Notes under the pieces: generated by a model | What the model was told of the DNA's origin: nothing | Database searches by the model: none | Seen by the model: the letters and a program-made list of their open reading frames with translations, nothing else | Assembly: GCF_030580955.1 (NCBI RefSeq) | Contig: NZ_JAUQON010000006.1 | Span: 186,001 to 250,000 of the forward strand | Length of the DNA stretch: 64,000 nucleotides | DNA from: Hymenobacter convexus | Lineage (GTDB): Bacteria; Bacteroidota; Bacteroidia; Cytophagales; Hymenobacteraceae | Reading direction: 5' to 3' | Shown here: positions 1 to 9,272 of the stretch, piece by piece | How positions within the stretch are numbered: position 1 is the stretch's first letter | How the letters are laid out: each line of letters begins with the position of its first letter | Made by a program: the position numbers and the translations under genes

Positions 1-555
1 GAGCTTGCCGTCAATCATCACGTTCACACCGGTGCTGCCCCGGTACACGATGTTGTCGTCCTTGTCCAGCGTCACACCGGGTGCTTTTTTCATAATTTCG
101 AGGGCGGTTTCGCCGGCCGTGTTCAGGCGGTCCACGTTCACCACGGTGCGGTCGGCGTGCTGCTCCAGCATGGGGGTGGTGCCGGTTACGGTCACTTCTT
201 TCAGGGCGGTGGCGGCGGGGGCCAGGCGCAGGGCCGGCACCGCTACCGGCTCCTGGCCCACCACGAAGGCGGCACTGTGGGCGCTGCGGTAGCTCATCAG
301 CAGGGCCTTCACGCAGTAGCGGCCGGGCTTTATATTGTTGAAAGCGTAGCCGCCCTGCTCGGTGGTAGTCTGGGAGTTGGCAATGGCCGAATCGGGCAGC
401 GCCACCAGCACGGCGGTGGCGAAAGCCAGCGGCTGGCCGGCGCGGTCGAGCACGGTGCCGGTGGCGGTGGCCTGGGCGGCGGCCCGCTGTGAGAGCATCG
501 GCAGGGCCAGCAGCAACAGGATAAAAAAGCGGCGGAAGCAGAAGAAGGCGTGCAT
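1..555 (-). CDS. TonB-dependent receptor, N-terminal part (runs off window)
   Basis: The frame opens at ATG 555 and reads leftwards for 185 codons to the window edge without a stop, so only the N-terminus is present. A signal peptide (FFILLLLALPMLSQRAAAQ) precedes a carboxypeptidase-regulatory-like beta-sandwich at about residues 30-110 (GTVLDRAGQPLAFATAVL, then NNIKPGRYCVKAL). The beginning of a TonB plug follows (LKEVTVTGTTPML, then GETALEIMKKAPGVTLD and VYRGSTGVNVMIDGKL). This order is that of Bacteroidota outer-membrane beta-barrel receptors, which import large substrates using TonB energy. The substrate cannot be told from this part. The family is seen directly; function beyond that is inference. 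Confidence 0.85.
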   Translation of the reverse strand, partial: MHAFFCFRRFFILLLLALPMLSQRAAAQATATGTVLDRAGQPLAFATAVLVALPDSAIANSQTTTEQGGYAFNNIKPGRYCVKALLMSYRSAHSAAFVVGQEPVAVPALRLAPAATALKEVTVTGTTPMLEQHADRTVVNVDRLNTAGETALEIMKKAPGVTLDKDDNIVYRGSTGVNVMIDGKL

Positions 556-731
556 CGAAAAAGGCGTTAGCGGTTTGATGGCTCAAAGGTGAGCCGGGCC
601 TTTTTCCGGGTAAAAAACATTATTCCAACGCCCCAAAACCGGCTGTTACCGGCCGTTTTCGGCGTTTCCCGGTTTCGCATTCCAAAACCGGGCTTTCGCA
701 TAAAAAAGGTGCGGGCGCTGGCGGGGGGCGG

Positions 732-739
732 TAGGTTTG
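732..739 (+). promoter_or_regulatory. candidate -7 element TAGGTTTG
   Basis: TAGGTTTG fits the Bacteroidota -7 consensus TAnnTTTG and lies 48 bases before ATG 787. No TTG is visible at the usual 17-23 base spacing, so support is partial. Confidence 0.35.
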
Positions 740-786
740 CAGTCGTCTTCCAGGTTCCGTTCAGCACCTGCTTCAACCCCTCCGTT

Positions 787-1578
787 ATGATGATGTCCCG
801 TTTCCTGTGCCCGGCGCTGCTTGTGGCAGCCAGCTTCCTGGTTTCTTTCCGGCCGCTGGCCACCGGTCCCGCTCCTACTGCGGAGGTGCGCGAAGTAGCC
901 GTTTTCAGTGGCGTGGCGCTGGCCACTTCGGCCACGGTGCTGGTGCGGCAGGGCAGCCCGCAGCAGGTCACGGTCGAAGCGTCGGCGGAAGACCTGGGCC
1001 GCCTCGAAACGCTCGTCAACAACGGCCAGCTCACCATCCGCGTCAAGAAAGAAGTAGGCTGGAAAAGCTTCTGGGGAAATTTTCCCCATCTGGGCAAGGT
1101 CACGGTGCGCCTCACCGTGCCCGCCATTCAGCGGCTGGCCGTGAGCGGTTCGGGCGTGCTGAAAGCGGATGAGTTTCAAACCGGCCGGCTCGCGCTGGCC
1201 GTTTCCGGCTCGGGCCGGCTGGCCACCGGGCCGGTACAGGCCACCACGGTGCGGGCCGGCGTGTCGGGCTCCGGCCATCTGGAAATTGCCCAGTTGCGGG
1301 CCGATACGCTGCGGGCGGCCACGGCCGGCTCGGGCAGCATCACGGTGGCGGGCAGCTGCCCGCGGCTGTCGGTGGGCATCAGCGGCTCCGGGCACATCCG
1401 GGCGGCCGGGCTGGCCACCGAAACCTGCCTGGCCCGGCTTAGCGGCTCGGGCGGCTGCCAGGTGCAGGCGGCCCGCACCGTGGAGGCCCGCATCAGCGGC
1501 AGCGGCTCGGTGCTGGTCACCGGCCCGGCCCGCATCAGCAGCCGCACCAGCGGCAGCGGCCGGGTGCGCCGGGGCTAG
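787..1578 (+). CDS. GIN-domain (DUF2807) exported protein
   Basis: This 263-residue protein starts at MMMSRFLCPALL; the first of three ATG codons is used because a signal peptide follows directly. The frame is open further upstream, but that stretch lacks protein-like composition. After the signal the chain contains the auto-transporter adhesin head GIN fold: VREVAVFSG at the start, then about eight turns each carrying SGSG or AGSG (SGSGVLKAD, SGSGRLATG, SGSGHLEIA, SGSGHIRAA, SGSGSVLVT), spaced roughly 20-24 residues apart. Such repeats form a right-handed beta helix. Family members are periplasmic or surface-exposed with no known enzymatic role. It precedes the LytS/LytTR pair on the same strand, 29 bases away, and may share its transcript. 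Confidence 0.8.
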   Translation: MMMSRFLCPALLVAASFLVSFRPLATGPAPTAEVREVAVFSGVALATSATVLVRQGSPQQVTVEASAEDLGRLETLVNNGQLTIRVKKEVGWKSFWGNFPHLGKVTVRLTVPAIQRLAVSGSGVLKADEFQTGRLALAVSGSGRLATGPVQATTVRAGVSGSGHLEIAQLRADTLRAATAGSGSITVAGSCPRLSVGISGSGHIRAAGLATETCLARLSGSGGCQVQAARTVEARISGSGSVLVTGPARISSRTSGSGRVRRG

Positions 1579-1607
1579 CTTTACCACGCTTACATTGCTT
1601 TTTTCGC

Positions 1608-2636
1608 ATGAAAAACAAGGTCATCCGCTGGCATATCCTGGGCTGGCTGCTCTATAGCAGCTACGAGGTAGCAGGCAAGTTTTTGGAGCATTCGAACACT
1701 CCGCTGCGCATGAAGCTGTGGTTCGCGCTTTCATTTGTACTTGTCCGGCTGGTCGTATTCTACGTGTGCTACTTGCTGCTGTATCCCCGGTTTTTGCGTG
1801 CCGAACGCACGGTGGCGCTGGGTGCGGCGCTGGGCAGCGTGGTGGTCTTTTATATGGGTCTGCGCGCCTTCATTGAGGAAGTCATCTACCCGGCAGTGCT
1901 GGGGTTTCATAACTATACCATCGACGGCCCTTTGACTTATAAAATCGGGTATTATTTCGGCGATAACCTCTATTTTGTCGTTCCTGTGATTGTCGTCAGC
2001 GCGGCTATCTGGGCAACGCAAACGGCCCTGCGCCGCGAGCGCGAAAACCGCCAGCTCCGCGCGGAGAAGCGCGCCGCCGAAGCGGCTTTTCTTAAAACCC
2101 AAATCAACCCGCACTTCCTCTACAATACCCTCAATATGCTGTTCAGCATGGCCTACCCCGTGGCCAAACCGGTCGCCAACGCCATCCTGAAACTCTCGGA
2201 GCTGATGCGCTACATGCTGCACGACACGCCCGACGGCCTGGTTGATTTGGAAAAGGAAATCGACTACCTGCGCAACTACCTGGCCCTCTACCGCCTGCGC
2301 TTCCCCGACAGCTTCCACGTCGATTTCACGGTAACCGGCGACCCCGTCGGCCGCCGCGTGGCCCCGCTCGTGCTCATCCCCTTCGTCGAAAACGCCATCA
2401 AGCACGGCGTGCTGGATGACCCGGAAAACCCGGTCCACATTCGCCTGAACATCGAAGGTAAACAGCTGCAATTTGAAGTCGAAAACCAGCGCAGCGACGA
2501 TAACAAAGACACCACCACCGGCATTGGCCTGCCCAACCTGCGCCGCCGACTGGAGCTGCTGTATCCGGAGCGGCACGCGCTGCAAGTGGCGGCAGAAGAT
2601 GGGCAGTTCACGACTTCGCTGCGGCTGGTGGGGTAG
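1608..2636 (+). CDS. LytS-type sensor histidine kinase
   Basis: This 342-residue protein has about four transmembrane segments in its first 140 residues, then a short helical linker (ENRQLRAEKRAAEAAFLK) and the His_kinase domain. The phospho-acceptor motif QINPHFLYNTLN lies near residue 170. The ATP-binding half contains LVLIPFVENAIKHG and the glycine motif GIGLPNLRRRL. There is no separate sensor domain, so the signal is probably sensed within the membrane part, as in other short LytS/YehU kinases. The partner regulator follows at 2806, separated only by an inserted palindromic repeat. The family is certain; the stimulus is unknown. Confidence 0.92.
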   Translation: MKNKVIRWHILGWLLYSSYEVAGKFLEHSNTPLRMKLWFALSFVLVRLVVFYVCYLLLYPRFLRAERTVALGAALGSVVVFYMGLRAFIEEVIYPAVLGFHNYTIDGPLTYKIGYYFGDNLYFVVPVIVVSAAIWATQTALRRERENRQLRAEKRAAEAAFLKTQINPHFLYNTLNMLFSMAYPVAKPVANAILKLSELMRYMLHDTPDGLVDLEKEIDYLRNYLALYRLRFPDSFHVDFTVTGDPVGRRVAPLVLIPFVENAIKHGVLDDPENPVHIRLNIEGKQLQFEVENQRSDDNKDTTTGIGLPNLRRRLELLYPERHALQVAAEDGQFTTSLRLVG

Positions 2637-2641
2637 AATCG

Positions 2642-2760
2642 TCTGTCATCCTGAGCAGAGCGAAGGACCTTATCACTGCTGAACGAAACGCATTAATCGA
2701 CTTATTCACTACAAATTGTTCATTGGTGATAAGGTCCTTCGCTGCGCTCAGGATGACAGA
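2642..2760. repeat. paired palindromic repeat, family A
   Basis: The left arm begins TCTGTCATCCTGAGC and continues GAAGGACCTTATCAC; the right arm is its reverse complement, ending CAGGATGACAGA. The element sits between the kinase and its response regulator. Other copies lie at 31681, 50404 and 60164. Confidence 0.9.
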
Positions 2761-2805
2761 TGTGCTCTTACACGCCGTTCTTCACCCCTCCAAACCACTC
2801 CGCCC

Positions 2806-3549
2806 ATGATTCGCTGCCTCGCCGTCGATGACGAAGCTCCTGCCCTGCTCATCCTGGCCGACTACATCGGCCAGCTACCCTTCCTGGAATTGGTGGGCAC
2901 CACCACCAACCCCATCGAGGCGCTGACGTTGGTGCAGCAGGGCCAGGTCGATTTGGTGTTTCTCGACATTCAGATGCCCAAGCTCACCGGCTTGCAGTTT
3001 CTCAAGCTGGCCGGCAACAAGTGCAAGGTCATCCTCACCACCGCCTACCCCGAATACGCCCTCGAAGGCTACGAAAACGACGTGGTGGACTACCTGCTCA
3101 AGCCCATTTCCTTCGAGCGGTTCTTCAAGGCGGCCCAGAAGGCGCTGGCGCTGCTGCCCGGCCCGCCGCCGATGCAGGCCGTTGCTCCAGTTCCCGCAGG
3201 CGCGCCCGTTTCGGTAGCCGCGCCGCCCGCCGCCGGTCATATGTTCGTGAAGGGCGAGAGCAAGAACAAATTTTTGCGCGTCAACTACGCCGATATCCTC
3301 TACATCGAAGGCTTGAGCAACTACGTGTCCATCCACTTGCCGGCGCAGCGCGTGGTCACCTACCAAACGCTGAAGGAACTGGCCGAGACGCTGCCGCAGC
3401 CGCCGTTTCTGCGGGTGCACAAGTCCTTTATTGTGTCGCTCGACAAGATTCGGATGGTGGACGGCAACACGATTTACATCCAGGACAAGGAAGTTCCGGT
3501 GAGCGACACGTACCGTGAGCAGCTGTATAAGTTGATACGGGAGCAGTAG
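2806..3549 (+). CDS. LytTR-family response regulator
   Basis: This 247-residue protein starts at ATG 2806 (MIRCLAVDDEAPALL); an upstream in-frame extension would lie inside the palindromic repeat and is rejected. The receiver domain (residues 1-120) has the acidic pair D8-D9, the phospho-acceptor D54 in VFLDIQMP, and the KP motif in YLLKPISFERF. A proline- and alanine-rich linker follows. The C-terminal LytTR DNA-binding domain (about 145-245) contains FLRVNYADILYIEGLSNYV and PPFLRVHKSFIVSLDKI. It is the cognate partner of the kinase just upstream. Targets cannot be inferred. Confidence 0.93.
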   Translation: MIRCLAVDDEAPALLILADYIGQLPFLELVGTTTNPIEALTLVQQGQVDLVFLDIQMPKLTGLQFLKLAGNKCKVILTTAYPEYALEGYENDVVDYLLKPISFERFFKAAQKALALLPGPPPMQAVAPVPAGAPVSVAAPPAAGHMFVKGESKNKFLRVNYADILYIEGLSNYVSIHLPAQRVVTYQTLKELAETLPQPPFLRVHKSFIVSLDKIRMVDGNTIYIQDKEVPVSDTYREQLYKLIREQ

Positions 3550-3615
3550 CGCGGACTTTTAGTCCGCGAGTGAAGCAACGTTTCCAAACATTCGCGGACT
3601 AAAAGTCCGCGCTAC
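3546..3615. repeat. paired palindromic repeat, family C
   Basis: The left arm is GTAGCGCGGACTTTTAGTCC and the right arm ends GGACTAAAAGTCCGCGCTAC. Each arm is itself a hairpin (CGCGGACT-TTT-AGTCCGCG). It lies between the convergent response-regulator and ureG genes, and its edges touch both stop codons. Confidence 0.9.
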
Positions 3616-4367
3616 TACCGCCTATCCTCCCGCACGGCGGCCAGGGCGCGGGCTTTTGCAGCTTTGATGTGGTCGATAATTTCCTCCAGCCCATGCCCAT
3701 CAATGGCCCGCGCAAACAGAAACGGGCCTTCGCCGCGCATCTTCTTGGAATCGCGCTCCATCACGCCCAAATCAGCTTTTATCAAATCTTTGAGGTCGAT
3801 TTTATTGATAATGAGCAGGTCCGACTGCGTGATGCCGGGGCCGCCCTTGCGCGGGATTTTGTCGCCGCCCGACACGTCGATGACGTAGATGGAATAGTCC
3901 ACCAGCTCGCGACTGAAGTGGGCGGCCAGGTTGTCGCCGCCGCTTTCCACGAAGAGGTAATCGAGGCCGTAGTCGAAGCGCTGCATGAGGCCTTCGAGGG
4001 CGTCCATGTTCAGGGAAATATCCTCGCGGATGGCGGCGTGCGGGCAGCCACCGGTTTCTACGCCTACAATGCGGTTTTCGTCCAGTGCACTATTACGGAT
4101 GAGAAATTCGGCATCTTCGCGGGTGAAAATGTCATTGGTAACTACGCCCAGCTCAAACTCGTGGCGCATGCGCTCGCACAAGGCTTTTAGCAACGCCGTT
4201 TTGCCCGTGCCCACCGGCCCGCCGATGCCCACGGTGAAGGCGCGCTTGCGAAAGTTGCGGTAGCTGGGCAGCCGGCGGGTTTCGCGCTCGTTAAAGTCGC
4301 CGGGTGATTCGTAAGCTTCGTGCTGGTGGCCGTGGAGGAGAAGGGCGAGTTTTTCGACAAAAGCCAT
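3615..4367 (-). CDS. ureG: urease accessory GTPase UreG
   Basis: UreG is the GTPase that drives insertion of nickel into apo-urease with UreF and UreD. The 250-residue product carries the P-loop [12 protein letters not shown] at about residues 49-60, the metal-binding CPH in [28 protein letters not shown], and the guanine-recognition NKID in [12 protein letters not shown]. UreG is usually near 205 residues; here about 45 extra N-terminal residues include a short histidine cluster (HGHQHE) that could hold nickel, which would matter because no ureE metallochaperone is seen nearby. It is the last gene of the locus, separated from ureF by a family C repeat. Confidence 0.96.
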   Translation of the reverse strand: MAFVEKLALLLHGHQHEAYESPGDFNERETRRLPSYRNFRKRAFTVGIGGPVGTGKTALLKALCERMRHEFELGVVTNDIFTREDAEFLIRNSALDENRIVGVETGGCPHAAIREDISLNMDALEGLMQRFDYGLDYLFVESGGDNLAAHFSRELVDYSIYVIDVSGGDKIPRKGGPGITQSDLLIINKIDLKDLIKADLGVMERDSKKMRGEGPFLFARAIDGHGLEEIIDHIKAAKARALAAVREDRR

Positions 4368-4372
4368 AAGCA

Positions 4373-4440
4373 GTAGCGCGGACTTTTAGTCCGCGAATAA
4401 TTGGAATGATGGGTACTCGCGGACTAAAAGTCCGCGCTAC
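4373..4440. repeat. paired palindromic repeat, family C
   Basis: The arms are the same as in the copy at 3546 (GTAGCGCGGACTTTTAGTCC and its inverse). It fills the gap between ureF and ureG. Confidence 0.9.
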
Positions 4441-4441
4441 A

Positions 4442-5113
4442 TTAGTTCTGGAAAAGCTTAGAATAAATATCCTCGTGCAGCACCTGCGCCGCATCCAACA
4501 AAAATGCCGAACGGGTTGCTTCACCGTACCCCTTCCCCGCCTGCGCCGCCAGAATATGCTCGAACACCGCGTAGAAATCGTGCTGCAACTGGTGCCCCTC
4601 CAGCGGCCCGAGGAAGCCGAGGCGAATGGCGGCACTGAGCTGGTCGCGCAGCAGCATATGCAGGTACATGGCCTTTAGCTCCTCCAGCCCAAAGCCGACT
4701 CGCTGCAAGGCCAGCGTGAAAACCAGCGTGAAATGTGGCGGAATTTCCTGCGCGGCAAACCAGTTCGTGATGGTTTCCAAGGCAACTTCCGGGTAGAAAG
4801 TGGCCAGCAGTTTCAGCCAGTTGCGGCCCTGCACGGCGCTGGCTTTGTAGAGCGCGGGCACGAGTAGCTGGGCGTCGTATTCTTCGGCGACGGCTTGAAA
4901 TTCGGTGGCTTTTTCGGTGAGGTGGAAGGTGGAATGAATGAAGGGTAATTCGGCGCTGCCGGCTTGCTGCAAGTAGGAATATAGGTAATTCCGCAGCGCA
5001 AACGGCGTGTTCACCAGCCCGAAGGTGATGCTGCTTTCCAGCCCGTAGGAATAGGCGAACGAGCCAGTGGGAATGGCCGAATCGACGAGGTGTAGGAGGC
5101 GGGCGAATTGCAT
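4442..5113 (-). CDS. ureF: urease accessory protein UreF
   Basis: This 223-residue all-helical protein works with UreG and UreD to load nickel into urease. The N-terminal signature LLHLVDSAIPTGSFAYSYGL is the classic UreF start, followed by YLQQAGSAELPFI. Length fits the family. It lies between ureC and ureG in the usual C-F-G order, but both flanking gaps hold family C palindromes rather than the tight spacing normal for urease operons. Confidence 0.95.
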   Translation of the reverse strand: MQFARLLHLVDSAIPTGSFAYSYGLESSITFGLVNTPFALRNYLYSYLQQAGSAELPFIHSTFHLTEKATEFQAVAEEYDAQLLVPALYKASAVQGRNWLKLLATFYPEVALETITNWFAAQEIPPHFTLVFTLALQRVGFGLEELKAMYLHMLLRDQLSAAIRLGFLGPLEGHQLQHDFYAVFEHILAAQAGKGYGEATRSAFLLDAAQVLHEDIYSKLFQN

Positions 5114-5117
5114 GGAT

Positions 5118-5181
5118 TGTAGCGCGGACTTTTAGTCCGCGAGCGGGTGGGTTGACTCGCGGACTAAAAGTCCGCGCTACA
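5118..5181. repeat. paired palindromic repeat, family C
   Basis: Third copy of the family C element, filling the gap between ureC and ureF. Left arm TGTAGCGCGGACTTTTAGTC; the right arm is its inverse. Confidence 0.9.
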
Positions 5182-5183
5182 CC

Positions 5184-6899
<1,716 letters not shown>

Positions 6900-6943
6900 G
6901 GATATGTGTGTATTTTTAACCGCACTCTTGAAACCAACCAATT

Positions 6944-7324
6944 ATGTTCTTTAACGAAATCGTAAAACAGATTTTATCTCCTGTGTTGGAAAGTAGAGGC
7001 TTTAAAGTGACAAGGGAGTATAAGGGCAAGGTTGAATTTTCTTCAAGCAGAACATTATTCTCCTCTAGTTATTTGGAAGTTAATTTCTCGTATGATTACT
7101 CGTTTACAAAGGACCACGGCTTTTATATATGCTGTAGAACGAAAGAAGAAACGATTAAATGTTTAGAAGACCACGAGATTTATAAGCTGCTGAATTTGAA
7201 AGGAAATGCTTATGAAGTTTTGTCTGAAGAAGAACAGAACATGAAATATGCTCGGTCGTTGCGGGATTTATTACTTGAGAAAGGTGATATTCTGCTCAAT
7301 AAAAAGGCGTTTATGAATTTGTAA
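6944..7324 (+). CDS. AT-rich hypothetical protein inside the urease locus
   Basis: This 126-residue protein (MFFNEIVKQILSPVLESRGF at the start, rich in Lys, Glu, Ser and Tyr) matches no family I recognise. It lies on the opposite strand to the urease genes, between ureAB and ureC, and its base composition is clearly more AT-rich than its neighbours. There is no signal peptide or membrane segment. The aromatic, acidic make-up resembles small cytoplasmic orphan or immunity-type proteins, but that is only an impression. Position and composition suggest acquisition after the operon formed. Confidence 0.65.
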   Translation: MFFNEIVKQILSPVLESRGFKVTREYKGKVEFSSSRTLFSSSYLEVNFSYDYSFTKDHGFYICCRTKEETIKCLEDHEIYKLLNLKGNAYEVLSEEEQNMKYARSLRDLLLEKGDILLNKKAFMNL

Positions 7325-7380
7325 TTACAGTTCATAATTGACCCAGCAAAAAAAGTATAATAGTCGCTGATTAGTAAATA

Positions 7381-8121
7381 TTATTTCTCAAGTTTCTCCA
7401 GCGCCTGCTGCTTCTTTCCAGCCTCATCCAGCTTCCCATCAATGAGCCCATTGCCGCCGTACACGATGCGCTCGCCGGCCAGGGCCACCAGGCGCACGCG
7501 CTTGCGCTCGCCGGGCTCGAAGCGCACCGCCGTGCCGGCCGGGATGTTGAGGCGGAAACCATAGGCAGCGGCGCGGTCGAAGTGCAGCGCCGCGTTGGTT
7601 TCGAAGAAGGGATAGTGCGAGCCGACCTGCACGGGCCGGTCGCCCATGTTCACGACGTCCACGTCCACCGTGGCGCGGCTTTCGTTGAGGATGATATCGG
7701 CCGGGTGCAACTGGTATTCGCCGGGCTGGGGGTGGCTGGCGTTGGCGGGCGCGGCGCCGGGGGCCGGGGCTTTGCTCAGGCCAGAGCCGTAGAGGGCCAG
7801 GGCGGCATCGCCGGTTTCGCGGCAGATGGGGTGGTGCACGGTCACAAGCTTGGTGCCGTCGGGGAAGGTGCCTTCGATTTGGACTTCGTGGAGCATGTCG
7901 GCCACGCCGGGCAGCACGTCGGCCAGGCCCAGCAGCTGCTTGCCCTTGTCCATGAGCACGGCCACCCGCTCGCCGTCGCGGATGAACTCCAGCAGCTGCG
8001 TGGCAATGAGGGCCAGGGCTTCGGGGTAGTTCAGGAGCAGGCCGCGGGCGTAGCGCTTCTGCGCCACGAAACCGGCCTGGTGGAGAACGAGCTTGTCGAG
8101 GTCTTTGGGGGAGAGATGCAT
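7381..8121 (-). CDS. ureA: fused urease gamma/beta subunit (UreA-UreB)
   Basis: This 246-residue product joins two urease structural subunits, as Helicobacter UreA does. Residues 1-100 are UreA (gamma): [38 protein letters not shown]-type segment [23 protein letters not shown] proline- and alanine-rich linker follows. Residues 130-230 are UreB (beta): [54 protein letters not shown] and [12 protein letters not shown]. Start ATG 8121 is chosen because upstream in-frame codons fall in a palindromic repeat. It pairs with UreC to form the apoenzyme. Confidence 0.96.
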   Translation of the reverse strand: MHLSPKDLDKLVLHQAGFVAQKRYARGLLLNYPEALALIATQLLEFIRDGERVAVLMDKGKQLLGLADVLPGVADMLHEVQIEGTFPDGTKLVTVHHPICRETGDAALALYGSGLSKAPAPGAAPANASHPQPGEYQLHPADIILNESRATVDVDVVNMGDRPVQVGSHYPFFETNAALHFDRAAAYGFRLNIPAGTAVRFEPGERKRVRLVALAGERIVYGGNGLIDGKLDEAGKKQQALEKLEK

Positions 8122-8137
8122 AATCAGGAAGCGATAA

Positions 8138-8254
8138 AGAACGTCATGCAGAGCGCAGCGAAGCATCTCGCGTGGGGTGGTAATTCAATCGTGAGGGCGT
8201 CATTGGTTAGTGGTGGCACGCGAGATGCCTCGGCTGCGCTCGGCATGACGTTCT
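8138..8254. repeat. paired palindromic repeat, family B variant
   Basis: The left arm reads AACGTCATGCAGAGCGCAGC then GAAGCATCTCGCGT; the right arm is an imperfect inverse ending CGGCATGACGTTCT. It shares its variant bases (ATGCAGAGC, CATCTCG) with the copy at 45439. It lies between the nickel permease and ureAB. Confidence 0.88.
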
Positions 8255-8265
8255 GGGTCGTCGTT

Positions 8266-8874
8266 CTACCATCGCACATTCCCATAAATCATCCAGCCGC
8301 CGTACCCGATGCATAGCAGCGACGACAAGGTAATGGTACTAAACTTCAACGTCCGACTGATTTTCATGCGCTTCGTGAACGGCACGCTGCACAGCCCGGC
8401 CACGATGAACATACCCAGGATGGAACCGATGCCGAATACCACAAAGTACCCCACGCTCAGCCACGGGTCGCGAATTTCACTCATCACCAGCAGCACCAGC
8501 GCGCCGCTGCCGGCCAGGCCGTGGAGCAGGCCCACGGCGTAGGCGGCGCGGGAGGGCGTGGCGCCGGGCCGGACTTTGGCGGGAGGCTTACGCTGCTCCA
8601 GCAGCCGGCTGATGCCCATGACAACGAGCATCAGCCCCACGGCGGCTTCGAAGTAGCCAGAGGTGAGGAACGTGACGCGACCCAGCAGGATGATGGCACC
8701 CACGACTACCAGCGTGGTGGTGTGGCCTAGGCCCCAATAGATGCCGTCGCGCAGGGCTTTGGCCAGGGTGTCACGGCGCGAAATAAGGTTGCCCACGGCC
8801 AGTAGGTGGTCGGGTTCAAATGCGTGACCCATTCCGGCTACGGAAGCAAATAAAATGGGTAGCAGGCCTTGCAT
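8266..8874 (-). CDS. UreH/HupE-type nickel permease
   Basis: This 202-residue protein has about six transmembrane segments. The first carries GHAFEPDHLLAVGNLISRR, a form of the nickel-coordinating HX4DH motif of NiCoT and UreH permeases; IYWGLGHTTTLVVVGA is a second conserved helix. Family members import Ni2+ for urease or hydrogenase. As the first gene of the urease locus, in the same direction, it very probably supplies nickel to UreC. It is the permease called UreH in Bacillus, not the accessory protein UreD, which some genomes also name UreH. Confidence 0.88.
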   Translation of the reverse strand: MQGLLPILFASVAGMGHAFEPDHLLAVGNLISRRDTLAKALRDGIYWGLGHTTTLVVVGAIILLGRVTFLTSGYFEAAVGLMLVVMGISRLLEQRKPPAKVRPGATPSRAAYAVGLLHGLAGSGALVLLVMSEIRDPWLSVGYFVVFGIGSILGMFIVAGLCSVPFTKRMKISRTLKFSTITLSSLLCIGYGGWMIYGNVRW

Positions 8875-9272
8875 TTAGTAGGGGATTTGATGGAAATGAA
8901 TATTGGAAACGTTTGGGGCACCCGAATTTTAAGGCAGGTTGGATTTTTTCGAAAAAGTAACCCAAACTTCTTGGATTATCTGCTGAATCTGGAAAAAGCG
9001 CCCGTAACTTGGAATCCGGTGCTGCCTGGCGAAGGGCCTCCAGAAGCTATATGCCGTGTTGGTGGCCGATTTTGACTTTGTACAAACCATATATACAAGC
9101 TACTAACCACCAATAGTTTACTGACCAACACCACTAAGTGGAAATAGTAAAGCTGCTGATACAACCATTTTACCCGCCAGCGCCGAGACGTTTCTTGTAA
9201 ATGACTGCGTGCCGATGGCTGATTTTACGCCGGCCACTGCTAATGTACCCGCTGAACGGCGGCCCCTCCCCT
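8875..9272. other. intergenic region between nickel permease and gltB
   Basis: About 400 bases separate the divergent permease and gltB starts and must hold both promoters. I see no clear TAnnTTTG element with a spaced TTG, no palindrome and no convincing gene. The first 300 bases are more AT-rich than the genes on either side. Confidence 0.5.

Noticed and set aside
8869..9075. 68-codon open frame in the gap before gltB
   Set aside because: No homology-like pattern, no start context, and the region must hold promoters. It might be a small protein, but nothing supports it.
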